Assembly (NCBI GenBank): GCA_021442155.1
Contig: CM038221.1
Coordinates: forward strand, 146,063,601 to 146,127,600
Length of the DNA: 64,000 nucleotides
Direction of reading: 5' to 3'
Source of the DNA: Cymbidium sinense
Taxonomy: Eukaryota > Streptophyta > Magnoliopsida > Asparagales > Orchidaceae
Part shown: piece after piece, positions 37,055-49,559 of the stretch
Numbering within the stretch: position 1 is the stretch's first letter
Layout: each line of letters opens with the position of its first letter
Translations under genes and position numbers: made by a program
The notes under the pieces: model-generated
Seen by the model: only the letters and a program-made list of their open reading frames with translations
The model's database searches: none
Told to the model about the DNA's origin: nothing

Positions 37055-37368
37055 TGTGGTGAAATTATTTACATCCTTCATCTATCTTTCTAAGAGAAAA
37101 ATAGATGAAGAATAAAAATAAAACAACTTTCTTGTGTTAGACACCACATAGATCCACAGATGTTCTTATTATGGTGATCATGTACGACATTGAAGAATGA
37201 TATACTATCTCAAGAGACTGAAGTCGCCATCCTACAATGGACCTAATCACCTTAATAAGGACTCTTAAGGACTACTGGTCTTCAGATGTACCAGAGATTC
37301 TTCCCCTACTTTACATGGAAAAGTAAAACAGGGTTTATTTTAAACTAGGTTCGTTAAGTTCCCTATGG
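37055..37368 (-). mobile_element. LTR edge, minus strand (copy C), cut by assembly gap
   Basis: From TGTGGTGAAATTA at 37055 the sequence follows the 3' end of the LTR in reverse, matching copy B at about 27165-27440 (AATGGACCTAATCACCT, CTACTTTACATGGA, and GTTTATTT...AAACTAGGTTC). It ends at the run of Ns. This is the terminus of a further minus-strand LTR whose remainder is missing. Confidence 0.75.
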
Positions 37369-37468
37369 NNNNNNNNNNNNNNNNNNNNNNNNNNNNNNNN
37401 NNNNNNNNNNNNNNNNNNNNNNNNNNNNNNNNNNNNNNNNNNNNNNNNNNNNNNNNNNNNNNNNNNNN
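37369..37468. other. Assembly gap (100 N)
   Basis: Exactly 100 Ns, the usual placeholder for a gap of unknown size. The left side is minus-strand LTR and the right side plus-strand LTR, so an inverted repeat probably caused the assembly break. Confidence 0.98.
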
Positions 37469-40400
37469 CAACCCTCAGGAGCTAATTATTTCATCACGCC
37501 TTCATCTCAACTGACAAAGCTCCTCAAGGGAATCGAAGCGGTGATCACCTCCGGAGGTATGACATTTTTGACCACTAAACTTAAGGGGTGTTGGTCCTTG
37601 TGAAAGAAAGTTTCATGGCATGAGATTTTGACCATTGGATGATTTATTGTGGTTGATGGTGTGTGCAATTTTCATTCCAACTGAAGCTCTTGAAGGATCT
37701 TCCCTTGAAAGTGGATGGTCTCCAATCTCGTGGAAGAATAGGATGATCCCGCCATCCATCCAGCATTTTGATGGACGATCGAGATTAAGTGCACATTTTA
37801 TCCATTTATCCTTTAAACCATGGTTCCCATTCGATCCTTGATCGAACAGCGGGTATCAAACCGCATCGCGCCCACACGCCATGGATGGACGTTATGTAAT
37901 GGCTCACGGATGTGTAAAGTGCCGCCACCACATGTCGAGTCATGGTAAGGGATTTAATTAGGTTTTAATTAATTCTAATTAATCCTCTAAGCTTTAAAAA
38001 TTCATATCTCTAAATAAAAAAAAAAATATGAGGTAAATTTAAAAGATAATTCAATCTAGAATATTCTAAAATTGGTTTTAATGGATTTTGAATCTTTCTC
38101 TGATTTTAGGTTTTATTAAAAATTAATTTGCTAATTACTCATAATTAATCCATTGATTCTCAAACTTCTTGGCTATGTTTTAGGGGATGACTTCTGCCTC
38201 CCCTAATTTTCTTGGGATTTATTGATAGCTTAATTGGGGAAATTGCAAATGCATTTCCTAATTAATTTCTTAATGTAATTAAGAATAATTAAGGGTTTGA
38301 TTAGTGTTTTAATCCCTTATTGAAGTTGTTTAAGGTTTGATCCAGAGAATAGTAGGCTTAGGGAATAATTTTGGGGTATTTCCCTAAGCTATTCCTAAAC
38401 CCCTTTTCTTTCCTTAATCTCTCTTAATTAAGGGTTAATTCATTAATTATCCCTTAATTAATTTCTAAAATTCTAAAACTTCTAGAACTTAATTAATCTA
38501 CTTTGGGTAGATGCTTAGGTGTTCAAGAGCCTAAGTTCAATTAAAAAATCAAAACCCAACTCATATGTGTGAGGGGTGTTTTGAAATTACTTAAGTTAAA
38601 CCCTTAGCTTAATTAACCATTAATCATGAGCCAAATTGCATTAGCCCTAGGTGCATTGCAAATTTAAATTCCTTGTGAGGTTTTATGTCATCTCATTGGC
38701 TCATAATTATTTGGTTAACTATGCTAAGGTGGTGTAGGTAAGGGTTAATTAACATGCTTAATTCATACCTTAACCTAATCAAAATCTAAAATGAATCTAA
38801 TCATCTAAAAATTAAACAAAATATCAAACACATGTGGAATGGGTTAGGAACAACAAACTCAACTCACATTTTCAAAATTAAATTCAAAATCAAACAAAAT
38901 CATATTAAAACTTTGATTTACTTTAAACTTTCTTATTTCATAAGATTGTCTTTAGGATTTAATTAAAGTGAATGTGTTTACATGCTTTCATTGCTTTAGT
39001 TCTTTCCCCAACATGTTAAATATGTATGTCATGTGGTTTCATGCATCCATACTTTTCAAAATTCAAATTTAAAATGAAAATATTTACTTTATGTCAAATT
39101 TGCATGTGTTGGCTAAAGTAAGAATATGAGTGGCTATTATCACTATTAAATTCAAATCATTTTCAAAATATATGAATCAATTATCAAAACTGAAAGTGTG
39201 TTATATCTTAATTATAAGTTGCATGTGAAAAGATATAAGGATGTGCTTAGTGTAGGTTTCCTTTTCTCTTTTAGTATAGTTTTGAATAGGATTTGGTAAG
39301 ATGTATGGTTCATTTGAAAATAACCTAACACTTGCCTAATTATATATCCTATTCATTCTATATACTATCACTTAAGAAGGATACCTATGCTTGCATATAA
39401 ATTGCATAAACAAAATAAATCAACTAATACAACTTTTGCATTCTTTCTTTTCCATTCATTTCTTTTGTACACATGTTTGTATTTAAGGAAAGTGGTATAT
39501 TAGTCGGACAACCCAGGTTGAGGCTTTAAGTAGCCTAAGTAGGTCTTGTACCTCTGGTTAACAATTGTACTCACTTATGCCTTTCTTACTTTCATGTGTG
39601 CATGTGAAAATTGGATAAGAAACCTTTTCTACTTAATGAAAATCATGCATCATAAACTTTCAAATTTCTTAAATGAATTACTTAGCATGCATCATAAAGT
39701 GTGTTAAACATTCTCATTTGTATGTATAGATATGCTTAGGACTCATTCATATGCATGTTATACATGTTGGGAAAGAAATGAAGTGATGTGTTTGTGAATT
39801 TGGTTCATTTTATTTAATCTTAAAATGCCTTTCTTTTTGAATAGGTTTGTTTAGAGTTCATCTAAACTTAGGATTAATTAAAAGACTTAATCAAAATATT
39901 CACTAAATAAAACTAAAATATGAATCTACTTTAGAAATTACTTAGGTTAGGGAAAGAGAAGTTCTCTTCTCTTTCCTCTCTTTATAACTTAGTAATTAAT
40001 TGTAGGATTCACTTGAACCTAATCAAAACATGAAATAAAATCAACCCAAAATAATTAAATCACTTAAATGAAACCCTCCTCTAAGTTGAACATGCTTCAA
40101 GAAAATTCTAAAATAGCTAGGCATATCACACAAACCTCTAAAATACACACATTAGGCTAAGTCACCACTTCTAGCTTTAAGTTAGGACGGTGCATAGTTT
40201 GATGTCTACTTCTATTTTGTGATATATATTTTTATTTAGATGTTAGGATGTATGTGAGTAGAATGAATGGTAGAGCGATCTTAGTCTAACCATTTATTTT
40301 TTTTATGAGATTGCAAATATAAATAAAAATAAATGCTTTTGCTTGCAGGTGCTTATACCCCAAGCATAATCAATAGGCAGTGGACTTAGTCACCCATGTG

Positions 40401-42160
40401 GGGTGATAAGTCTAATATACATGCTTGGGATTTGGTGGTGTGTTTAGCTAACCTTTATTTTTCAAGCGTTAGCTAGATTTACTTTTCCTTTTCATGTAAA
40501 TTTTTTAATTAGGATTTTGGAGTGATTGTTATGGGGATTAGGATGATCATTGGTCATATGATCTTATCTTATGCACCATGTGAGGCCTTTGGAGCATCCA
40601 CCTTCCAACCATCCAAAGAAGGAACCAAAGAAGAAAGAAAGAAGAAAGAAGAATGAAGAAATGAAGCTTGAAGACCCCATAACAATGAATTCCTTGCTGT
40701 AATTTAATTCATTTGTAATCTGGGTTGTATAAGGGTAGATCGCTACCAATTTGTTTTGGGTTTGTTGTGGTACCGACCACAATGGCCTCTTATTCTTTTT
40801 GCGATTAGCTTTATAAATTGATTGATGATTTATTTAGCTTGTGCATTAAGTGGCATCTTTTCCTAGTTTCTTCCTTGCTTTATGTATGGCCTAGATGTGG
40901 ATTAGGCTCTTAGGGAAAAATAAATCTTTTACCAAACTTAACAACTCAAAACTAAAAATAAAGAACTCATAACCTCACCTAAAGCTTAGGTTTAAAATCA
41001 AGATAAAAGAATAAGTAACCATTTAGTTGGATGAGTATTTCTTTTTAACATCATGCACAAATGCATCTTATTTCACTCTTGATTGGAGAGCTTCTAACTT
41101 TGCAGAGAAACTTGGCTTGACCTTTGAGAGCCATGGTGGAAACACCTCCTCCCTTCTTCTGATTTTGGCCAATAATCTTATTTCTCATGCATTAGGCATA
41201 TGAATCCTATTAGCAGTCAAAATAATTGTCCAAAATGAAAATAAAATAAAATTGCATTAGATTTAGGTCATTTGAAGCATGTCCTTACATGATCTAGTCT
41301 CTTTAGGGAGTGAGTTTAAGGACTTAGTCTCTTTCTAAATAAATAACTAGATCTTGCATAAAGCTTACTACATGAATTTAAAATCATAGGAGGAGTTAGT
41401 TGGTGGCCACCCAGGTTGTAAGTCCAAATAATTGGTTTGTCTCTCTTGTGGAGGCAAATACCCATTTTCACCTTAGATTTAGGTTGTGCTTTTGGCCCTC
41501 CAAAGCTCCCTAGATTTAGGTTTAGGTTGCTTCTCCCTTTGTGGGCCATAAGCATAAATCCTCACCTCTTAGGCATTTCTTAATCTTGTGTTATGGAATC
41601 ATAAGTCTAAATTTCTAATGAAAAATTCAACTCAAATAAATTAAATCAATTTCAAAATGTAAAGCCCAACCATAGGATAGTTTGAGATGCTGCTAGGTTT
41701 CCTAGCATCATGGGCATCTCTACTTATCTTCTTTGGCTTGATAATAACTCCCTCTCTTTTCAATCCCATTTGATCTTCAAAATAAACTAATTGATTGATA
41801 GTCCTTTCTATTGAAATCTTTGAAGATAATGATCATTTACCTTAATAGTATTCTAAGGATCCATCCTTAGGATATGTAACTATGGGGCTTGCCCTGAACA
41901 ATGAACGGTTTAAAATAAACCTTTACTTTTCCATGTAAAGTAGGGAAGAATCTCTTACATATACCCATTCATCCTTAGGAGTCCTTATTGGTGATTAGGT
42001 CCATTAAAGGTAGTGACTTCTATCTTTCAGATAGTACACTATTTCTTGATGACATACGATCACTAATAAGAACATCTGGATCTTGGCATCCAAAGATGAA
42101 TTTTTTATATTCTTCCCCTTCAGATTGAAAACCATATAAGAAATTTTTCACATAGATTTT
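37469..42160 (+). repeat. 5' LTR of the giant element (copy D), 5' edge missing
   Basis: It aligns throughout with 57480-62211: starting block CTCCTCAAGG..AT...GGTGATCACCTC, AT-rich middle with AAATTAATTTTCTAATTA-type stretches, GTGGACTTAGTCACCCATGTG near 40378 and 60372, CAATGGCCTCTTATTCTTTT near 40780 and 60782, and ATATTCTTCCCCTTCA near the end. The LTR start is not present because of the gap. Several indels separate the two copies. Confidence 0.85.
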
Positions 42161-42163
42161 TTT

Positions 42164-42182
42164 CTAGCGACTCCAGGGGATG
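42164..42182 (+). promoter_or_regulatory. Probable primer-binding site
   Basis: CTAGCGACTCCAGGGGATGG follows the LTR end directly and resembles the TGGCGACTC...GGGGA primer sites (tRNA-Arg type) reported for Tat/Ogre-like elements, with a short internal deletion. It would prime minus-strand DNA synthesis. The tRNA assignment is from family knowledge, not from a tRNA in this window. Confidence 0.55.
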
Positions 42183-42599
42183 GTTCCTCTCTCCATCTTT
42201 GGTAAATGATCATTGTCTTGAGTATCGATAGTGGGTTTGTACTTTGGTATGAATCCTATCTTTCTTTTTTGTTGGCACTTAGCTTATTTCATTCTTAAGT
42301 TGAGTTAGCCAACATCTTTAGGTTTTAGGACCTCACCTGTTGGTCTTAAAACCCCAGAGTTCTCCAATGGGTAAAAAAAAGAAAACATTTAATACATTTA
42401 AAGACTTTCATTTTTTATGATAAGGAAAGGTTCATTCTAAAATAATAAAGACAAAATAAATTTTCCATAAGAACTTTGCTTTTCAAAAGCACTCTTTCAA
42501 AAATGCATAATAAAATATTTTCCACAAAATTTATCACCCTCATTTAACAATTCTCATAATTGTTACATGTAGGAATTTTCAAAATAAAACTAACAATCT

Positions 42600-44460
42600 T
42601 TTCCAAAAGCACAAATGAACATCTTCCTTCAATTCATTTTGATGAAGATTTCATTTTCAAAATAAAATGAACAATCATCTTTCCAAAATCAAAATCAAAA
42701 ATAAACTTTCAAAAAACATATGAACCTTTCCATTCAATATACCCACATATTGAATGGAAGTTTCATTTCAAAAAATTAAATTTTCAAAAGCACATATGAA
42801 CATCTTCTTCATTCATTGATGAAGATTTCATCAATCATCTTTAAATAATAAAATCAATAATATTTTCAAAAAACACACATTATTCAATATACACATATTA
42901 AATTTCATTCATAATTAAATTTCAAAAGCACATATAACATCATTTAAATACTCAAATATGAATTTCTCAATAAAACATTTAAATACATATAAGTTGAATT
43001 TCTTTCAAAAAGCAATAATCACACACAAAAAATTTTCATTTCAAAATAAGATTGATTTCATTTACATACCCAAATTTGTTGAATGGAAGTCTTCTTTTCA
43101 AAAATCAAAACTTAACAATCATATTTTCAAAAATCAAAACACATTTGGAACTTCATTTAGCATACTCAAATTTGCTAAGTGAAGTCTCCAAAATCAAAAC
43201 CTAAAATTTCAAACACATTTGGAACTTCATTTAGCATACTCAAATTTGTTAAGTGAAGTCTCCAAATCAAAATCAAAATTTTCAAACACATTTGGAACTT
43301 CATTTAGCATACTCAAATTTGCTAAGTGAAGTCTCCAAATTCAAAATCAAAATTTTCAAACACATTTGGAACTTCATTTAGCATACTCAAATTTGTTAAG
43401 TAAGTCTCCAAATTCAATAAAAATTTCAAACACATTTGGAACTTCATTTAGCATACTCAAATTTGCTAAGTGAAGTCTCCAAATTCAAAATCAAAATTTT
43501 CAAACACATTTGGAACTTCATTTAGCATACTCAAATTTGCTAAGTGAAGTCTCCAAATAAAATCAAAAAAATTTTCAAACATTTGGAACTTCATTTACTC
43601 AAATTTTTAAAATGAAGTCTCCAAATTCAAAATAAAAATTTTCAAACACATGGAACTTTTTAGCATACTCAAATTTGCTAAAAGTCTCAATCAAAATTTT
43701 CAAACATTTGGAACTTCATTTAGCATACTCAAATTTTCAAGTGAAGTCTCCAAAATCAAAACAAATCTTCAACATTTGGAACTTTCTTAGCATACCAAAT
43801 TTGCTAAAGAAGTTTCATTTTCAAAACAAATCAAAATTTTAACACATCTTTTGGAAATTTCATTTTATACTCAAATTTTAAGTGAATTTCATTTCAAAAC
43901 TAGTGGACTTCATCTTAGCATACCTTGCTAAAGTAAAGTCTCCACTTTTAAACAAATCAAAAAAAAATGAAACACATTTTTCATAAATTTGCTAAGGATC
44001 CTCTTTCAAAATCAAAACATCAAAAAACAAATGAAACACTTAGGATTTCTTAGCATACAATTTGCTAAGAATCCTATTTTCAAAAATCAAAAAACACACT
44101 TGGGTTCTTCACTTTCATACCTAAATTTGCTAAGTGGAATTTAAATTTTCAAAATCAAAACAAAAATTCACAAAAAAATCTTCTCAAACACTTCACTTAG
44201 CATACCCAAATTTGCTAAGTAAAATTCAAAATCAAAAACAAAATCAATTGACCCCTTTAACATACCCAAATTTGTTAAAGATCCTCAAATCAAAAATTAA
44301 ATTCAAACAAACATGAACCTATGGAAGCATCCTTCTAAATATTTGAATCCATCTTTCAACATACCAAATTTGTTGAAGTTGGATTCATATTCAAATTCCT
44401 CTTTTTAATCAAATTTTAAATCTTCTCAAATCCATTTGAACTTAACACTTCCAAGTTGTT
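42600..44460 (+). repeat. ~74-bp tandem array in the element leader
   Basis: The best units run from about 43142 to 43750. Each reads CACATTTGGAACTTCATTTA, then GCATACTCAAATTTGCTAAG, then GTGAAGTCTCCAAATTCAAA and an A-rich spacer. Starts lie near 43142, 43216, 43290, 43366, 43429 and 43503. Degraded units extend left to about 42600 and right to about 44460. Each unit contains an inverted pair, AACTTCATTTAGCA / TGCTAAGTGAAGT, that can form a hairpin. Located between primer site and gag. Confidence 0.85.
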
Positions 44461-44579
44461 GGATGTGGGTTCAAATTTTCAAATTCAAATTCAAAAAATC
44501 ACAAGATAGAAATCCAAACTCATTTCTATTGCATTCTTACCAGATTCATCTGGATAGTTGATTTTCAATCTTTTATTTG

Positions 44580-46235
44580 GAGATGAAACATTTTCACTTT
44601 TCCCTCATGGTATGGCTTTGGACCAACTTCCCATTGGATCATACACCTTATCCATTTGGTAGATTTGAGGGAGGATTACATGTGAGGCACTCCCCTCATG
44701 ATAGTTAGTAGGACCAAGTGAGGTGGTGGTCATCAGATTGATCTACCTTAATTGACATCTCCTCATTGAAGAAAGTAGTGGCAGTCCACCGGCTTAGTGC
44801 ATACCGATCGGTTTTATTGCCACCATGGTTTCTCATGCGCCCGTGAGGGCTAGCACTCTCATATGTACCCCTAAGGGTAAGGCTCCCATCTCGAGGGATT
44901 GCCTCCCCTACTTTTGAGTATGGGTCTAGCTCTCTCATCCCATCCTACCACAGGAATAAAACCATCATGATCAAGCGATACCACTAGGATTGCTAGGGGA
45001 GATGGAGCGCCTTTATGTTGAGGAGTTCCCTATTACTTCACCACTAGTTTACAACAAAGTTTCATCCTCTCTTTGGGTGAGAGGATGTTAGGAGGATTCA
45101 CATCACCTCCAGTGGTCAATTAGAGGAGGCGGAGGTATTCGTGGCCTCGTCATCTTCTTGCACAGTAGGCGAGCTTATGGATGCAGCTCAATTTGATCTA
45201 GATCCATTATCCCCATAGTGGGGAAAACATATCCATGGAGAGGCGAGGCATACATCCTCACATTACTAGGGAGGAGGTTTGTGCTAGTCGGCAACCACTT
45301 GATGATTTTCTCGTGCTACGGCATATCCATCATCTTACTGGGACCATCATCGGAGGATAGCTCTATTGAGAGAGTTGGTGGTGTCTCCACCACTCTACCC
45401 TCATCCATTATCACCCATCTGGTCATAGATCTCTAGTTCCATCAAAGGCCATGAAGGCCATATCAGGGAGAAGCACCGTTGGTGATTGGCTATGGTGAGG
45501 ATCTACCCATCTACACCACCATTATGCGGTTGAGTCTCTCTGACCTTCTTGCCCGGTGTGTGCGGAAGAGTGGCAACCCGAAACATAGTGGTCATCCCTT
45601 CACCAACTCGACAAAAGTGGAGATGGTGATTATTTAGATTGCGATGATAGTCCAATGCAGTGGAACCTCTAGGAATGTCACCCCTTTCATAGTAGCGATG
45701 AGTGTCTCTCATCTAGTGAGTCTGATCCTCATAGATTGACTCCAGTGGTGAGTCGGTGCCTCTCTGCATGATAGTGATCACACGGTCAAAGATCATTTGT
45801 ACTCAGTTGATCATTCTTAGATGAGATAGTGGCACATTATTTCAGAAAAAGAAGGAGATTTTGGGGTATGATTGGTAGATGAGGAGAAAGTAGCTTTGAT
45901 CCCAATGAAGATGATTATTGGGAGACTCAGTTAGATGCATGGTTGACGAGGATCTCTTCTGGGGAAGCCATGGAAGGTGATGAGGTTGATCAGAAGACAC
46001 CCCAATCAGCCCAACACCTCACATCGGTTGAGAAGATGAGAGCAGATAGATATAGGATGACATGGTAGTTAGACTTGTTAGTAGCTTAATAAAAATAAGC
46101 CCCGTTCATCCTACTACATATTAGTCGGTGAGTTAGTGCATGTCTTGGACCAAGACCTTACCTCTCGAGCAAGGGTAGCACTAGCATGTATAGGAAGGTA
46201 GTGGAAAGTACCTCCATACAAGAAAAGACATAAAA
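44580..46235 (+). other. Leader or former ORF1 region, no recognised domain
   Basis: Composition becomes more balanced than in the tandem array, as in decayed coding DNA, but no frame is long and none resembles a known family. Tat/Ogre elements often carry an extra ORF before gag, and this interval has the right position and length (~1.6 kb). A decayed version of that ORF is possible but not shown. The open frames on the minus strand (44705-44938, 45503-45712) look like chance. Confidence 0.35.
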
Positions 46236-46238
46236 TCC

Positions 46239-47390
46239 ATGGTTGAGCAAGTGAAGGAAGCTTGGCTCAAGCCGGGAGGATCATCGTTCCAAAGGGTAGA
46301 CCTACCCGAGGAATTTGATTATCCAATATCCCAAGGGTTTCACCTTCCTTCAAAAGCTTTGATGGTAGTGGAAACAAGGCACATAGCACTTGAGGGTTGT
46401 TGCAATGTTGGTGGCGATGCTTTGCTTTTCTCGCCGTTAGTAGCAGGATTGCTTTTGATTGGTATGTTGAACCAATGGTTGATAAAGACATTCTTTGAGG
46501 AGCAACTCTTCATCAAGGTTCTAGAGCGTTTATATAGGTGATCTCGTTGTAGCACCACGGTGAGTCCCTTGTTGATTATATTCTGATGGCATAACCGAGT
46601 GAAATGTGAGTCTAGGAAGACATGCCATTGAGATTCTTTGAAGAATATCCATGGCCCACCTTCATGCTTAAGGGCTTATCAAGACATTTGAGAAGCTAAT
46701 CAACAAAAGCTAGTCAGAAAAGCAGTTGCCTTTTCAAGATCGGTTACTAAAAGAAAACCAAAGGTCTATGAGAAAAGAAGCGGTAGAAAGTAGATAAGAA
46801 AGCTAGAGATCAGTCAGAGACCATGACCTCGGCCTCCACCTCCTTTGCCACCATAGCCTCGGCCTCCACCTCCAGCCGACAGCCACCCACCATACCACCG
46901 GCACACAATACCCACCGGTAGCTATGGTCCACCTACTCTTTTAGATAAATAACAAACCTTATTCATTTAAGAGGGAGGTAATCAGAAGATCTTTAAGAAT
47001 CTCTTAAAAGCGATTTTTTTATAGCTTGGAGACAGAGGAAGTAGGCAAAGTCATGATCCAAACTTTACCATATGTTAGCCATGTTTTGGAGGATTGCTTC
47101 ACATTCAAGGACTTGAACAGCTTCAAGATCGGTGTTGTAGTTATCCCAAAGGAATACCTTGTGGAACAACCATCCGTTCCATTAGGGTAATCCTTGGGGA
47201 TACATGTGATCCTTCAAAACTAAAGAAGGTTGGGATATTTCTTTATCCAAAACCTCTAAGAAGATCAGAAGATCAAGAAGCTTTCTTTGCAGGTGCGAGT
47301 CAGCTCAAACCTCCAACATCAAGGAAGGTTTGCAAGTTTCTAGTGCCAACTCGAAAGGAAAGAGCGGAGAAGCATGTGTCGAGATAGCCC
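46239..47390 (+). pseudogene. Retrotransposon gag remnant
   Basis: In broken frames around 46330-46560 there is a YDGSG-type motif (SFDGSG followed by a gap and HST), then RIAFDWYVEP and LHQGSRAFI, resembling the 'YDG..DP..H..., ALDW, F..L...F' core of plant gypsy Gag. A proline-rich, basic segment (PRPPPPLPP near 46830-46870) and a stretch at 47094-47387 follow. In an intact element Gag would form the virus-like particle core. The open 100-codon frame at 46239-46541 lies in a different frame from the recognisable motif. Assignment rests on short motifs and position. Confidence 0.5.
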
Positions 47391-47674
47391 TTTAGCATAA
47401 CCAGTCTTACCTCAATTTAGTTAGCTTCCACACCGTGACTTCTTCCACCTAGCTCTCTTCTTCTACTAGTAGAACTCTTGTATCGGTGGATAAGGGCATC
47501 AAATCCCTTACACTCACTTTACTTGATTTCTACTTTGTACCTCCAAAATAATTCTAAGAAATTGAAGAATAAAGCTAGTTTGAATTACATCATCACTTCG
47601 ATGGGTTGTCTTCTTCTATTCTAATGATAACTCTTCAAGTCAAAATAACTATAATTTTGATCTTCCTCTTTTGA

Positions 47675-48570
47675 TTGAGTTGGACTTTCCTACTCACGAA
47701 TACTATGTTACCTCTTGAGATAGACTTGGAATCATCGATTGAGGGTCCCATAGGAGAAGCTGTAGGTGAGCTGTGGGTAGAACCTTCCATTACCTACAGA
47801 GATCACCAAGTCAACCTTGCAAGGTTCTACCTCCTAGGGCACCTCAAGATAGAGGAAAAGTCATTGGTACAGAGATCGAAGCCCCTCACAGATGCTCCAC
47901 CCTTGGATATGCTTGTGGAGGACCAGAAGGTGGACTACAATGTCCTTTCTCATCTAAGAAAGTTACCATAAGCATATATGATGCCCTTGTCTTATCCAAA
48001 GAGATGAGGGAATCACTAATCAAGGCTCTCCTTGATCACGAAATATGCTTAGCTCGGTGACCGCTATAGGTGAGGAAATTACATACAAAAGAAGCAAGGG
48101 ATCACCTTCACAGATGAAGACCTTCTTGGGGACTTGGAGCACAACCGTCCCCTACATCATAGTCGACATGGATGTTGGGAGTTTTCTCATGGATTAGGTG
48201 CATTGAACATTATGAGTCTAAAGACCCTTGCCTATTTGAGGATTGACATCTCCACACTCAGGAGATGGATGATGTTGAGAGGATTCAATGAACAAGGTGA
48301 GGGCTTTAGGTTTATAGTGTTACCTTTGGAGATAGGTGGAAGGCTGAAGCCAAGTTTACATCATTGATTTGAATACTTCATTCACTGCTTTACTTGATAG
48401 GCCTTGGATACATCAGAATAAGATCATTCCATCCTCCTTTCATCAGTACATCAAGTTCCGAAAAGATAGGATTGAATACCGTGTCAATGGAGATGAAAAT
48501 CCATTCCAGTTAGAGAGGTTGAGATTTATGAGGATGCGACCTACTAGCTTTCTCAAAACACCCTTTTTCG
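47675..48570 (+). pseudogene. Retrotransposon aspartic protease remnant
   Basis: Fragments near 48110-48170 (EHNRPLHHSRH and, in another frame, VDMDV), then ALNIMSLKTLAYLRIDISTL (48200-48260), IVLPLEIGG (about 48318-48345) and LLDRPWIHQNKIIPSSFHQY (48390-48450) follow the plant gypsy protease pattern, ending in the characteristic 'L.GRPW.H...A.PSS.H' block. The active-site DSG motif is disrupted by a frame break around 48195-48203, where Asp and Gly appear in different frames. Preceding frames (47675-48060) include a SIYDALVLSKEMRESLI segment of unknown role. Confidence 0.75.
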
Positions 48571-48593
48571 TGAACTTTGATAAAATTCAAATG

Positions 48594-48695
48594 CAAAATC
48601 AAAAGAAAAAGAAAATGAAAAAAAATAAAAGCAAAAAAAAGAAAAGAAAAATAAAAGTCCAAGTGAACAAGAAAGGGGAATTGAAGAAGAAATAG
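48594..48695 (+). repeat. A-rich, lysine-coding low-complexity stretch
   Basis: About 100 bases of AAAAGAAAA-type sequence keep the frame from the protease open and encode a Lys-rich tail. Between the protease and RT this probably arose by slippage. Its frame ends in TAG near 48693-48695. Confidence 0.6.
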
Positions 48696-49559
48696 ATCTG
48701 CATATCACATTTCACCCACATTTCATTCCATCATATGGACATATGGGTATGATGGCTCAACCTCCACCAGGTAGAGGAGAGGCAAATGAGGCGTTCAGTG
48801 GAAGACCCCTAGTTGGCCATCGCCAATGAGGTCATGTGTTCATAGGAGTACCCCTATTCACATAGACTTGGAATCCTCGGAGGATGAGTCTAATATGATT
48901 AGTATACTTGCCAACCCCTCTCAATGTATTCCATTGGAGGTGACTTTTGATCCAGACATAGAAAAGATAGCCTCCAACAAAGCAAAGTATTTGAATCTTT
49001 ATGTGAAACTATTGCAAGGATAACCTTAGCTTTACCTCACTTACATCTCAAAAGTTGAAGGTTTTAGTAGTTAAGGAAGTCCCTAAGTCTTCCAGTGACA
49101 TGAAGCGAAGATTCTTTTGGGATCATCATCCTCAAGTCACGAAGTTGATGTAGAACTTGAGGAGGATACATTTAAAGAATTAATGGAATTACCATTTGAC
49201 TTTTACTCACCTTGTGTTCATAATCTTATACAAAAGGTTTAGTTCCTCACACATGGTCCAAGCACGGTCGAGTACTTTGAAAAGCTATGGAACAATATGG
49301 GAAGCACAATCAAGAGAAGGACTAGATTGGTATAGTGGGTCATTGATGATGATGATTATTGTTGTTACCAATCATTTGGAGTCGATAGTTCTTCTCACAC
49401 ATCCAACTCTTATGAGAATGTGTGTTTAGAAACCTCGATGATCGAGATGATCTCCAAATCAAAGAGGCACCATGAGAATTTGAGGAGATTCATTCAACAA
49501 TTGACAAGCTTAAAATTAACCGGATAAGAAAATCCATGACATACATCATTTATGAATGA

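Noticed and set aside
37635..37841. 68-codon frame at the start of LTR copy D
   Set aside because: The corresponding part of LTR E (about 57640-57840) is not open, and no family is recognised.
43142..43750. Regular 74-bp repeats with spacers looked superficially like a CRISPR array
   Set aside because: Units are tandem over their full length with no unique spacers, and they lie in the leader of a plant retrotransposon.
44705..44938. 77-codon minus-strand frame in the giant element
   Set aside because: Lies antisense in the element leader, has no family resemblance and is of chance length.
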